A stretch of 64,000 nucleotides of DNA from Candidatus Caldatribacterium sp. (GCA_025060675.1 JANXBI010000018.1:175713-239712), one strand, 5' to 3'; positions 34,323 through 43,160 are shown, counted from the first letter of the stretch. The notes: generated from the sequence alone by a model not told the origin. Made by a program: numbers and translations.

Positions 34323-34895
34323 TTCTGGTCATTGATAATTACGACTCTTTTACGTATAACCTCGTTCAGTACCTGGGGGAACTGAGTAGAGATGATATCC
34401 GAGTGTTCCGTAACGACGAAATAACCGTCGAAGAGATTGAGCAAATGCGTCCGGATCGAATTGTTATCTCTCCTGGTCCTAAGGATCCCACCGATTGCGG
34501 CATAACAAATAGCGTTATAGCGCGCTTTGCTCCTTCTATCCCTATTTTGGGGGTGTGTCTTTGGCCACCAATGCATTGCTTATGTTGAAGGAGCACGTAT
34601 CGTCAAGGCTCGAAAACCCTGCCATGGAAAGAAGTGGAAGGTTTTCCTCCTCCCTTCTCTCCTCTTCCGGGATCTCCCTTCGGAGATATGGGTTGGTCGG
34701 TACCACTCTCTTGTTGTTGACCCCGATAGTCTTCCACCATCTCTTCGGGTAATCGCTTGGACCGAAGAGGGGGAAATTATGGCTTTGGAACATAGGGAAT
34801 ATCCCCTCTTTGGTGTTCAATTCCACCCCGAATCCGTTTTGACCCCTCAGGGGAAAATCATCCTTCGGAACTTCCTGGAGGTGGGGAGGAAATGA
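34319..34895 (+). CDS. trpG: Anthranilate synthase component II, interrupted by a +1 frameshift
   Basis: TrpG is the glutamine amidotransferase subunit. Read from ATG 34319 the protein is normal up to the nucleophile motif GVCL (Cys80, Leu81), then ends after eight more codons (stop 34586-34588). Skipping one T after the CTT codon (34559-34561) restores GHQCIAYVEG, the region around YHSLVV and the catalytic FHPES, giving about 191 aa, the family's normal size, and an ATGA overlap with trpD. Either the extra T is an error or mutation, or the gene uses programmed +1 frameshifting. The rest of the gene shows no decay. Confidence 0.85.
34549..34564 (+). other. Candidate +1 frameshift site CTT-TGG in trpG
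   Basis: GGGGG (34549-34553), TGTGT, CTT (34559-34561), TGG (34562-34564). Slippage of the Leu tRNA from CUU to UUU is the same move used in the RF2 gene prfB, where CTT is followed by TGA and preceded by AGGGGG. Here the slow codon would be TGG, decoded by tRNA-Trp. The G-rich run is 5 nt from CTT rather than the 3 nt of prfB. Confidence 0.4.
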
Positions 34896-35938
34896 GGACA
34901 ACCTTCGTGCGGTTGCTTACTGGAGAATCCTTAACGACTCCCGAAGCATATGCGCTTATGTGCGACCTCATGCGAGGAGATTTCACTCCTGCTCAAATGG
35001 GAGCCATTCTTGGTATTCTACGGGTTCGTGGAGAGACGAAGGAGGAACTCCTTGGTTTTGCCCAGGCCATGCGGGACTTTGCCGTACCGTTTGTAGTGCC
35101 TTCGGGGGTTCTTGTTGCTGATAACTGCGGTACTGGTGGTGATGGCCAACACACCTTGAATATTTCCACAGGCGCTGCCCTTCTTGCCTTCGCTCTTGGT
35201 GTTCCTGTGGTAAAGCATGGTAATCGCTCTGTGTCGAGTCGTTCAGGAAGCGCAGATTTTCTTGAGAATCTGGGTTTTCCCGTGGACCTTCCGAAAGCGT
35301 CTATGGAGGCACTTTTTGCTAAAACAGGCTTCGCCTTTCTGTACGCACCGCTTTACCATCCTGCTATGCGAACCGTGCAAGGAGTACGGAAGGAACTTGG
35401 CGTTCGGACGGTGTTCAACATCCTCGGTCCCCTGACCACCCCCTGTTCCATAGCTTACAAGATGGTTGGAGTATACGATCCGAAGCTCCTTGAGCCAGTG
35501 GCGTATGTGTTGCTCCTTTTGGGGGTGCGACGAGGCCTTGTTGTTTGGGGAGAACCGGGAGTAGACGAGGTGAGTGTGAGTGGGGTAACCCACTGTATTC
35601 TTGTGAGTGGTGGGAAGATGGAAGCCTTTTCTTTCCATCCCCGGGAGGTTGGCCTTCCTGAATACCCTGTGGAGGCGATCCGAGGGGGAGATGCGAAGGA
35701 CAATGTGCGTCTTTTCCTTGCGGTTCTGCAGAACACGCATCAGGGGGCTCACTACGATGCGCTTGTCCTCAACGCAGCTTTCCTTGTGTGGCTTGCTGAG
35801 AGAGCGGACACGGTTTCTCAAGCCTTTGCGCAGGTGAAGGAGGCCATCCAGAGCGGCAAGGCCCTTGCCAGGGTTCGGGAACTCGTTGCCGTAGCGCAGC
35901 GTATGCGAGGAGGTGAAGGACATGGAGAACATTCTTGA
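34892..35938 (+). CDS. trpD: Anthranilate phosphoribosyltransferase
   Basis: TrpD (348 aa) joins anthranilate and PRPP. Conserved motifs include DNCGTGGDGQHTLNIST (near residue 78-94), KHGNRSVSSRSGSAD and GVRKELGVRTVFNILGPLT. It starts with ATGA over the stop of the frameshifted trpG reading, as expected if full-length TrpG is translated. It overlaps trpC by 17 bases. Confidence 0.95.
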   Translation: MRTTFVRLLTGESLTTPEAYALMCDLMRGDFTPAQMGAILGILRVRGETKEELLGFAQAMRDFAVPFVVPSGVLVADNCGTGGDGQHTLNISTGAALLAFALGVPVVKHGNRSVSSRSGSADFLENLGFPVDLPKASMEALFAKTGFAFLYAPLYHPAMRTVQGVRKELGVRTVFNILGPLTTPCSIAYKMVGVYDPKLLEPVAYVLLLLGVRRGLVVWGEPGVDEVSVSGVTHCILVSGGKMEAFSFHPREVGLPEYPVEAIRGGDAKDNVRLFLAVLQNTHQGAHYDALVLNAAFLVWLAERADTVSQAFAQVKEAIQSGKALARVRELVAVAQRMRGGEGHGEHS

Positions 35939-36716
35939 GGCCCTTGTGACTGCGAAAAAACGGAGGCTTTTTGCTCAGGAAAGGTGGTATTCGCCCATTG
36001 ATGTGGCGCGCCTCCTCGCCAGCCCCCAGAAAGGGACTTTTCTCGCTGCGCTGCGAGGTTCCGGTCCGAACATTATCGCCGAAATCAAACTTGCCTCTCC
36101 ATCTCGAGGGAGATTCATTGCTCCCCAAGATGTTCCGTACTTTCTCTCTTCCTATGAAGAGGGTGGGGCAAAAGCTATCTCGGTAGTGACTGAGGAGGAG
36201 CACTTTCAAGGGAGTTCTGCGCTTCTCCGGGAGGTTGTGCAGAAAACGTCTCTTCCAGTTCTGCGCAAAGACTTTGTTCTGGAGGAAACGCAGATCTACG
36301 AAACAAAGGAGGCGGGTGCGCATGCCATTCTCCTTATTGCCCGTATCGTCTCAGGAGACCGGCTGAAACATTTCGTGAGACTTGCCGAGCTCCTTGGCCT
36401 GACTCCTGTGGTCGAGGTTCACGATGCGGAAGACCTCAAGAAGGCCCTGTTTGCTCAAGCTCAAGTCATTGGTATTAATAATCGGGACCTCTCGACGTTT
36501 CAGGTGTCTCTTGAGACAACGCTTCGACTTCTCCCTCTTGTCCCTGCGGGGGTGACAGTTATTACCGAGAGTGGTATTGCCACCCGCGAGGATGTGGAAC
36601 TCCTCCTTGAGGTTGGAGTACGCAATTTCCTTGTTGGAGGATCATTGCTCACTGCTCGGGATCCTGTGAAAAAGCTCCGCGAGCTTCAGGGGGAGGAGAC
36701 GGTTGCCCGTTGTTAA
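35922..36716 (+). CDS. trpC: Indole-3-glycerol phosphate synthase
   Basis: This 264-aa TIM-barrel enzyme forms indole-3-glycerol phosphate from CdRP. It has EIKLASPSRG, LRKDFVL, EVHDAEDL and INNRDLSTF, and ends with ESGI followed by LVGGSLL. GTG 35913 overlaps the site GAGGAGG; ATG 35922 is spaced 8 nt from it. It overlaps trpD upstream and trpF downstream. Confidence 0.95.
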   Translation: MENILEALVTAKKRRLFAQERWYSPIDVARLLASPQKGTFLAALRGSGPNIIAEIKLASPSRGRFIAPQDVPYFLSSYEEGGAKAISVVTEEEHFQGSSALLREVVQKTSLPVLRKDFVLEETQIYETKEAGAHAILLIARIVSGDRLKHFVRLAELLGLTPVVEVHDAEDLKKALFAQAQVIGINNRDLSTFQVSLETTLRLLPLVPAGVTVITESGIATREDVELLLEVGVRNFLVGGSLLTARDPVKKLRELQGEETVARC

Positions 36717-37335
36717 AGTATGCGGTATAACAGAAAAGGACGATGCGGTATCCATTGCCCGTCTTGGAGTGTGGGCGTTGGGGTTTGTTTTTGTCCCTGA
36801 GAGCCCCCGTTACGTGAATCCAGAAAGGGTTCGAGAGATTGTCGCCTCCCTTGGGGGAAGAGTTCTCACCGTAGGGGTATTCCAAAATACTCCGCTTGGT
36901 GAGATACAGCGTATTCGCAGTTTCTGTAAACTTGATCTTGTACAGCTCCATGGAGAGGAAGATCCATCCTTCTGCGAGCGGCTTGGGGGAGGGGTTATAA
37001 AGGCCTTTGGGGTTGGTGAAGGGGCGCTCCCGGAGGGTGTTGAGGAGTATATCCCCTGGGTGTCGTATGTTCTCTTTGATACCGCATACCGAGGGAAGAA
37101 GGGGGGCACGGGAGTGCCATTCCCATGGCAGCTTGTTGCACCTTTTGTTACGCGTCTTCCCCGTCCAGTCATTATTTCGGGGGGATTAACGGTGGAGAAC
37201 GTTCCCCGTCTCCTTCAGGTTATGCGCCCTTTTGCTCTTGACGTGAACAGTGGTGTTGAGAAAGCGCCGGGGAAAAAAGACGTGGAAAGGGTTCGAGAGT
37301 TGCTTGCGATTGTGCAGCGGAAGGTGATACCATGA
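36703..37335 (+). CDS. trpF: Phosphoribosylanthranilate isomerase
   Basis: TrpF (210 aa) isomerises PRA to CdRP. It begins VVKVCGIT with the catalytic Cys, has the QLHGEED motif and ends with ISGGLTVENV and LDVNSGVE, where the Asp acts as general acid. TTG 36703 follows GGAGGAG and overlaps the end of trpC by 14 bases. It overlaps trpB by ATGA. Confidence 0.94.
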   Translation: MPVVKVCGITEKDDAVSIARLGVWALGFVFVPESPRYVNPERVREIVASLGGRVLTVGVFQNTPLGEIQRIRSFCKLDLVQLHGEEDPSFCERLGGGVIKAFGVGEGALPEGVEEYIPWVSYVLFDTAYRGKKGGTGVPFPWQLVAPFVTRLPRPVIISGGLTVENVPRLLQVMRPFALDVNSGVEKAPGKKDVERVRELLAIVQRKVIP

Positions 37336-38513
37336 AAAAGGGCTTTTTTGGTGAATTTGGTGGACAGTTCGTTCCAGAGACGCTTATCCACCCTCTGGAA
37401 GAGCTTGAAGAGGCGTACGAGTACTATCGGGACGAGCCATCTTTTCGCGCGGAACTAACAATGTACCTCAGGACCTATGCTGGACGACCTACGCCTTTGA
37501 CGTATGCGGCGAGGCTTTCTGAGGAACTCGGTGGGGCGCGGATTTACCTAAAACGCGAGGATCTCAACCACACCGGGTCTCACAAACTGAACAACACCCT
37601 GGGGCAGGTGCTCCTTGCCAAAAAAATGGGCAAAAAGCGTATCATTGCTGAGACTGGTGCAGGGCAACACGGGGTAGCAACGGCGACAGCCTGTGCTCTT
37701 CTTGGGCTTTCCTGCCAGGTGTACATGGGAGCTGTGGACGTGGAGAGACAAAAGCTCAACGTCTTTCGCATGCAAGTTCTTGGGGCAGAGGTGATTCCTG
37801 TCTATTCTGGGAGTCAGACTCTCAAAGATGCTATCAATGAGGCATTGCGGGACTGGGTTCGGAATGTAGATACCACGCATTATGTGATTGGGTCTGTGGT
37901 GGGTCCTCATCCGTATCCTACTATGGTGCGTGATTTCCAGTCGATCATAGGACAAGAAGCAAAGGAGCAGTTTCTTGAGCGTGAAGGTAGACTTCCTGAT
38001 TACGTTATCGCTTGTGTTGGAGGGGGGAGTAACGCCATAGGGATGTTCTCCGCTTTTCTCCCCCACAAGGAGGTCAAACTTGTGGGTGTTGAAGCCGGTG
38101 GTCTTGGACTTGAGACGGGGAAGCATGCTGCAAGTATTGGCCGGGGGAAAAAGGGTGTGCTCCATGGGAGCATGAGTTTCCTCCTCCAAGACGAGTTTGG
38201 GCAGATTCAGGAGACACACTCCATTGCTGCTGGTCTTGATTATCCAGGGGTTGGTCCAGAGCACGCTTATCTTGCGGTAACTGGAAGGGCGCAGTATGTG
38301 ACTGTAACTGACGTTGAGGCAAGGGATGCTTTTTGTCGCCTTGCAAGGACTGAGGGAATCATTCCAGCACTTGAGAGTGCCCATGCTATTGCGTATGCTT
38401 TGAAGATTGCTCCTTCCCTACCTCGCGAGGCCACCATACTCATCTGCCTCTCAGGGAGAGGTGACAAGGACGTCGCAGTGGTTATGGAGTCTCTTGCTAA
38501 GGGAGAGAGGTAG
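37332..38513 (+). CDS. trpB: Tryptophan synthase beta chain
   Basis: TrpB (393 aa) condenses indole with serine. It has the PLP lysine in HTGSHKLNNTLGQ (about residue 82), ETGAGQHGVATA, GGGSNAIGMF and the C-terminal LSGRGDKD. It is the standard TrpB1 type that pairs with TrpA. The gene sits between trpF and trpA with a 2-base gap to trpA. Confidence 0.96.
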   Translation: MKKGFFGEFGGQFVPETLIHPLEELEEAYEYYRDEPSFRAELTMYLRTYAGRPTPLTYAARLSEELGGARIYLKREDLNHTGSHKLNNTLGQVLLAKKMGKKRIIAETGAGQHGVATATACALLGLSCQVYMGAVDVERQKLNVFRMQVLGAEVIPVYSGSQTLKDAINEALRDWVRNVDTTHYVIGSVVGPHPYPTMVRDFQSIIGQEAKEQFLEREGRLPDYVIACVGGGSNAIGMFSAFLPHKEVKLVGVEAGGLGLETGKHAASIGRGKKGVLHGSMSFLLQDEFGQIQETHSIAAGLDYPGVGPEHAYLAVTGRAQYVTVTDVEARDAFCRLARTEGIIPALESAHAIAYALKIAPSLPREATILICLSGRGDKDVAVVMESLAKGER

Positions 38514-38515
38514 CC

Positions 38516-39301
38516 ATGGATTCGTTGCGTTGTATTCTCACGGAACGGAGGAGAATACACAAACTTTTTGTTCCGTATCTCACCTTTGGGTATCCTGATG
38601 TTGCGAGTTTCTGTGAACTCCTTCGGGTTTGTGAAGAAGAAGGAGCAGATGCCGTTGAGGTTGGTATTCCCCACTCTGATCCCGTGGCCGATGGGCCGGT
38701 TATCCAAACCACTTCCTTTTTGGCCCTCAAGCAAGGTGTAACTCCTCGGATGATTCCAGAAGTCCTTTCCCGTTTTCGGCTTTCTATTCCCCTTATAGCC
38801 ATGACCTATGGGAACATCGTGCTCCAGTATGGAGTGGCGCAATTTGCTAAGGATTACCAAGAAGCTGGCTTCTTCGGGCTCATTGTCGCTGATTTTCCCC
38901 TTGAAGCTTGGGATTTTCTTGAGGGAGCCCGGGGGATACTCTCCCGCATTCTTCTTGCTTCGGTTACTTCTCCCTTAGAACGGGTCCGTCGCATTGCTGA
39001 ACAGAGTGAAGGTTTTGTGTACCTTGTTTCTGGGAAGGGTGTAACAGGGAAGGCGGAGGTTGACCTTGAGGCTCTTGCCGAACGCGTTGCTTACGTTAAG
39101 CGTCATGTTCCCGTGCTTGTTCTCCCTGGGTTTGGTATTCACCATCCCCACCAAGCAAGACATGTTGCTACGTACACCGATGGGGTTATTGTCGGCACAG
39201 CGATTCTGCAGTATGTCATGGAGCACAAGGGAGAAAAGGATTTGATCCGTGGTTTTGCCAGTCTCCTCCGATCGTACCGAGAGGCGCTGGACGGAGCGTA
39301 A
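38516..39301 (+). CDS. trpA: Tryptophan synthase alpha chain
   Basis: TrpA (261 aa) cleaves indole-3-glycerol phosphate. The catalytic Glu and Asp lie in AVEVGIPHSDPVADGPVIQ; phosphate-binding loops are near SGKGVTG and GFGI. It completes the seven-gene trp pathway in order trpEGDCFBA. Confidence 0.95.
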   Translation: MDSLRCILTERRRIHKLFVPYLTFGYPDVASFCELLRVCEEEGADAVEVGIPHSDPVADGPVIQTTSFLALKQGVTPRMIPEVLSRFRLSIPLIAMTYGNIVLQYGVAQFAKDYQEAGFFGLIVADFPLEAWDFLEGARGILSRILLASVTSPLERVRRIAEQSEGFVYLVSGKGVTGKAEVDLEALAERVAYVKRHVPVLVLPGFGIHHPHQARHVATYTDGVIVGTAILQYVMEHKGEKDLIRGFASLLRSYREALDGA

Positions 39302-39312
39302 GAAGGTGTAGA

Positions 39313-40047
39313 GTGCTAGTCATGCATCGTGAAGAGCGTGGTGGTGTGCTTGTTCTTCGCTTTTCGAAGCTCTCTGGTTTCCCCGAGCTTGAGCACTTCT
39401 TTGTGACCCGCCACACACCCTACGATGTTACCACTGCGGAAGGTCGGGAAGCCATTGCGAGACTCTTTGGAATCGGCTCGATTTTTGTACCTTACCAGGT
39501 CCATGGTGCGGATTTCCTCGTCTTCGACAAAGAATTGTGGTACAATGCTTCTTGCTGTGTGGCCGATGCGGTGCTTACCAGGAAAAAGGGGTTCTATTCT
39601 GGAATCCTCGTTGCCGATTGTGTACCACTTTTGCTTTTTGCCCCGGGCAGTGGCGTGTTGGCCCTCGTACACGCAGGGTGGAGGGGAATCATCCAGAACA
39701 TTCACCGCAGGGTTCTGCAGGCTATGGAGGAGCGCTTTTTGGTGCGACCTGCTGAGATTCTGGCTGGTGTGGGACCAGCAATAGGCTCCTGCTGCTTCAG
39801 AGTAGGAGAAGAGGTTGCAGAGCTTTTCGTAAAGCAGGGTAGGGAGGTTTTTCTTCGGTGGCAGGAAGGGTCGGCTTTTGTGGATCTTAAAGGCATTGTG
39901 GTGGCGGATCTCCTCGGGGAAGGAGTGGTAGCGGAGAACCTCGAAGTGAGTCCACTCTGCACGTGCTGTAGAGAGGAACTTTTCTACTCTTTTCGGCGGG
40001 ACCAAACCGCAAGAAGATGCCTTTTGGTGGCTGGATTGAGGGGGTGA
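39313..40047 (+). CDS. pgeF: YfiH/PgeF-family (DUF152) copper/purine-nucleoside enzyme
   Basis: This 244-aa protein belongs to the polyphenol-oxidase (laccase) family that has been shown to act on adenosine and other purine nucleosides; in E. coli it is linked to peptidoglycan editing. Metal ligands are visible in YQVHGAD, ADCVPLLLF and LVHAGWRG. AGAAGG is spaced 6 nt from GTG 39313. It begins 12 bases after trpA and precedes speD by 5 bases, so it appears to lie in the T-box operon. Confidence 0.88.
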   Translation: MLVMHREERGGVLVLRFSKLSGFPELEHFFVTRHTPYDVTTAEGREAIARLFGIGSIFVPYQVHGADFLVFDKELWYNASCCVADAVLTRKKGFYSGILVADCVPLLLFAPGSGVLALVHAGWRGIIQNIHRRVLQAMEERFLVRPAEILAGVGPAIGSCCFRVGEEVAELFVKQGREVFLRWQEGSAFVDLKGIVVADLLGEGVVAENLEVSPLCTCCREELFYSFRRDQTARRCLLVAGLRG

Positions 40048-40052
40048 GGGTA

Positions 40053-40436
40053 TTGCGTGTGGAAGAGACGGTGGCGCGTCATCTCCTTGTGGAGATCGTG
40101 GGATCGCAACTCCTCAACGATGCGAAGCGAGTCGAGGAATTCTTCCGCGCTCTTGCAGCAGCGTACGGCAAGGAAGTGCTTGCCCTCCACGTGTACCAGT
40201 TTGAACCGTATGGTTTGAGTGGGCTCCTTGTCATGCCTGAGTCCCACGTGGCTATCCACACCTGGCCTGAGTATGGTTACGCAGCGCTTGACATTTTCCT
40301 CGGCGCCCTTTGCGATCCCAAAATCAGTATGCCTCTCATTAAACGATACTTTGAGCCTCAGGATGTCAAAATTGTAGAGGTGGAGAGAGGGGTGGGCAAA
40401 CCGGATGGAACTCTGGTACGTCCAGAACTACATTGA
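40053..40436 (+). CDS. speD: SpeD-family pyruvoyl enzyme (AdoMet decarboxylase-like)
   Basis: SpeD self-cleaves to form a pyruvoyl group and decarboxylates AdoMet for spermidine synthesis. The 127-aa protein has the processing site ESH (Ser64) and IHTWPEYGYAALDIF with His69. The catalytic Cys expected in an FTCG motif is replaced: the sequence is FLGALCDP, with Gly84 at that position and a Cys three residues later. SpeD relatives in other bacteria have become ornithine or arginine decarboxylases, so activity is less certain than the fold. TTG 40053 follows GAGGGGG by 8 nt; upstream starts lie in pgeF. Confidence 0.82.
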   Translation: MRVEETVARHLLVEIVGSQLLNDAKRVEEFFRALAAAYGKEVLALHVYQFEPYGLSGLLVMPESHVAIHTWPEYGYAALDIFLGALCDPKISMPLIKRYFEPQDVKIVEVERGVGKPDGTLVRPELH

Positions 40437-41223
40437 GAACTACCAGATGGCGCTCAAGGTGAAAGAAACCCTTTTTGTGGGACGAACGAAATTACAAGAA
40501 ATTGCGGTGATCGATACATACCTCTACGGCAGGGTTCTTCTCCTCGATGGCATCGTGCAGACGACGGAGAAGGACGAGTTCATGTACCACGAGATGCTCG
40601 TGCATCCTGCTATGGTAACGCACCCTCATCCCGAGAAGGTGTGTATTGTGGGTGGCGGGGATGGTGGAGCAGCTCGGGAGGTGCTAAAACATCCGGTAAA
40701 GGAAGTCGTCCTTGTGGACATTGACGAAGGTGTTATCGAAATATGCCAGAAGTACTTTCCGCAACTTGGGAATTGGGAGGATCCACGGCTCCAAATCCAT
40801 ATTGGGGACGCTGCAGAATACATCGCCGAAACGGAAGAAGTATTCGATGTCATCATTATGGACTCTACCGATCCTGTGCCGAAAGGAGTGGCAGAACCCC
40901 TCTTCTCTACCGAATTCTACAAAAGGGCTTACGAGCATCTCTCCCCTGAAGGAGTCCTGGTTTCCCAAATGGAGCCTCCCTTCTTTGATCCTGAGCGGGT
41001 GAAAAAACTCTGGAAGCACCTTGGTGTTTTCCCAATTCTCCGCTTGTACTGGGGACTTGTGCCTACGTACCCTGGGGGGGTGTGGAGTTACGTGATTGCT
41101 TCAAAGAGGCATGATCCTGCCCAAGGTGGGCGAGACCTGCCTTTTCCAACACGTTACTACTCCTCCCGGATACACCAGGCGGCTTTTGTCCTCCCTGTTT
41201 TCCTTGAGGAGATGTTTAGGTAG
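40405..41223 (+). CDS. speE: Polyamine aminopropyltransferase (spermidine synthase)
   Basis: SpeE (272 aa) transfers an aminopropyl group from decarboxylated AdoMet to a polyamine. It has DEFMYHEMLVHPAM, the nucleotide motif GGGDGGAAREVL, and MDSTDPVPKGVAEPLFSTEF. It overlaps speD by 32 bases and is the last gene of the trp-spe run. Its 3' end overlaps the convergent hisD by 8 bases, with no terminator visible between them. Confidence 0.94.
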   Translation: MELWYVQNYIENYQMALKVKETLFVGRTKLQEIAVIDTYLYGRVLLLDGIVQTTEKDEFMYHEMLVHPAMVTHPHPEKVCIVGGGDGGAAREVLKHPVKEVVLVDIDEGVIEICQKYFPQLGNWEDPRLQIHIGDAAEYIAETEEVFDVIIMDSTDPVPKGVAEPLFSTEFYKRAYEHLSPEGVLVSQMEPPFFDPERVKKLWKHLGVFPILRLYWGLVPTYPGGVWSYVIASKRHDPAQGGRDLPFPTRYYSSRIHQAAFVLPVFLEEMFR

Positions 41224-42532
41224 TCCACCCTTGTTCGATGTCGGTGAGGAACTTCTTTCCGACCCGGGCAAGGAGAGATCGGCGGTGGAAAAAGAGCCCT
41301 TCGTAGGCAGCAAGGGTTGCGTACGTCTCATAGGAAAGCGATGGATCCTGGGGCATGGGAAAGATGAAGGAGGACAGGGTGTAGAAATCCCGGACTGAAA
41401 GGGGAGAGGAGAAAGCCGCACTCCCTCCTGTGGGAAGGACGTGGTTGGGTCCGTATCCGTAGTCTCCCAGGGCGACTGGAGCGTACGGTCCAAGGAAAAA
41501 TGCTCCACCTCTGCGGAGACGGGGAAGAAGGGTAAAAGGGTTCTCCACCACGATTTCCACGTGTTCGGGAGCGAGGACGTTCACGAGTTCTATTGCGGCG
41601 TCGAGGCTCTCCACCTGGTAGAGGAAAATCGGTGCGATCCGCTCTTTTGGGAAGGGTGCGCTCAAAGCTTCCTTTTCAAGGTGCTGTTTCACTGCAAAAA
41701 GGAGAGCCTCGCTTGGCGAGATGAGAACACTTACAGCGAGGGGATCATGCTCAGCTTGGGCAAGGAGATCAAGAGCAATCCACTCGGACGGAGCGTGTTG
41801 ATCGGCGATAATGACGACCTCCGATGGCCCGGCTAATGCATCAATGCCAACCACACCTTGGAGTACCTTTTTCGCTGTGGTGACGTAGATATTCCCCGGA
41901 CCCACAATCTTCTCCACGGGGGGAATGGTTTCAGTTCCAAAGCATGCTGCGGCAATGGCTTGAACGCCACCTACTCGATATACCTCCTGCACTTCCAGGA
42001 AGAAAGCGGTAGCTAGTATTTCCTGGGGAACGCTCCCGTCCTTGGTCGGGGGGGTGAAAAGGGCGATTTCCTTGACTCCTGCAATTTGAGCCGGAATAAC
42101 CGTCATGAGGCATGAGGAAGGGTAGGCAAATCTCCCTCCGGGAACATAGCAACCGACGCGCTGGAGTGGACGAACGAGCTCTCCAAGGAGAGAGGGGGGA
42201 CGTTCCATAAGGAATGACTCTAGTTTCTGTCTTTCGTGGAAAGCCCGAATATTTGAGGCCACAAACCTTATCGTTTCTTTGAAGTCCTCTCTCGCTTTTT
42301 CCCAAGCCTCTTCCAGGTCCTTCAAAGGGACTCGGAAGTCAGCGATTTCACATCCATCGAATTTCTTTGTGTACTCCCTCAGAGCTTTGTCTTTTTGTTC
42401 CTTGACATCCTCAATAATCCTTTCAACTTCCCTTTCGACTTTCCGTAAGTTCTCGTAGAGGGTGTAACGGTCCACCCCGAGGTCTTTCGCTACTTCTTGA
42501 AAGGTCCTAACCGGTTTCAGGATGATCTTCAC
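41216..42532 (-). CDS. hisD: Histidinol dehydrogenase
   Basis: HisD (438 aa) oxidises histidinol to histidine in two NAD-dependent steps. It has PGGRFAYPSSCLMTVIPAQ, GPGNIYVTTAK, AGPSEVVIIAD and LLAQAEHDP with zinc and catalytic His/Glu residues. It is third in hisZ-hisG-hisD on the minus strand and overlaps hisG by 26 bases. Confidence 0.95.
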   Translation of the reverse strand: MKIILKPVRTFQEVAKDLGVDRYTLYENLRKVEREVERIIEDVKEQKDKALREYTKKFDGCEIADFRVPLKDLEEAWEKAREDFKETIRFVASNIRAFHERQKLESFLMERPPSLLGELVRPLQRVGCYVPGGRFAYPSSCLMTVIPAQIAGVKEIALFTPPTKDGSVPQEILATAFFLEVQEVYRVGGVQAIAAACFGTETIPPVEKIVGPGNIYVTTAKKVLQGVVGIDALAGPSEVVIIADQHAPSEWIALDLLAQAEHDPLAVSVLISPSEALLFAVKQHLEKEALSAPFPKERIAPIFLYQVESLDAAIELVNVLAPEHVEIVVENPFTLLPRLRRGGAFFLGPYAPVALGDYGYGPNHVLPTGGSAAFSSPLSVRDFYTLSSFIFPMPQDPSLSYETYATLAAYEGLFFHRRSLLARVGKKFLTDIEQGWTT

Positions 42533-43160
42533 GGGGAATCACTTCCTCCAGAGCCCTTGTGAACTCTTCGATCTCTTTGGTCTTCGTCTTCATGCTCACA
42601 CGATTTGCCACAAGGCGGGTGGAAATGGGAACAATAGCCTCAAGAACGTGCAAACGGTTTTCCCGAAGAGTCTTTCCAGTGGATACGAGGTCAACAATGC
42701 CGTCGGCAATGCCAATGGCTGGGGCAAGCTCGATGGATCCGTACAAAGCCACGATATCAGCGTGTATCCTTCGTTCCTGGAGGTACTGGAGGGTAAAGTG
42801 GGGATACTTTGTGGCAATGCGGAGGTATTCCCTCCTTAGGAGATCCTCTTTTGTGGTGCCCTCAGGCCCAGCAAGCACCATTACGCACTTTCCGATGCGG
42901 AGGTCGAGGAGTTCATACACTTCGTTCCCCCGCTCAAGGAGGATATCCTTCCCCACGCATCCAAGATCTGCTGCCCCGTGTTCCACATAGGTGGCGACAT
43001 CCTTTGGGTGTGAAAGGATTACTCGCCAGGGGAGCGAAGCGTCATCGATTACTAATTGCCGTGAGGGGATGGTGAAGGAGGTGGGGAGGAGACAAGAGAG
43101 AAGCCCAAGGACTTCGTCCTTGAGCCTGCCAGTAGGGATGGTAATGGTGAGCTTTTTCAC
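42507..43160 (-). CDS. hisG: ATP phosphoribosyltransferase catalytic subunit, short form
   Basis: HisG starts histidine synthesis by joining ATP and PRPP. At 217 aa it is the short form that lacks the C-terminal regulatory domain and needs HisZ, encoded just upstream. Motifs include PTGRLKDEV and the PRPP-binding segment GIADGIVDLVSTGKTLREN. It overlaps hisZ by ATGA. Confidence 0.95.
   Translation of the reverse strand: MKKLTITIPTGRLKDEVLGLLSCLLPTSFTIPSRQLVIDDASLPWRVILSHPKDVATYVEHGAADLGCVGKDILLERGNEVYELLDLRIGKCVMVLAGPEGTTKEDLLRREYLRIATKYPHFTLQYLQERRIHADIVALYGSIELAPAIGIADGIVDLVSTGKTLRENRLHVLEAIVPISTRLVANRVSMKTKTKEIEEFTRALEEVIPREDHPETG

Noticed and set aside
34527..34895. A separate gene for the second half of trpG, started independently
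   Set aside because: It would lack the nucleophile Cys and has no suitable start; it reads as the continuation of trpG after a +1 shift.
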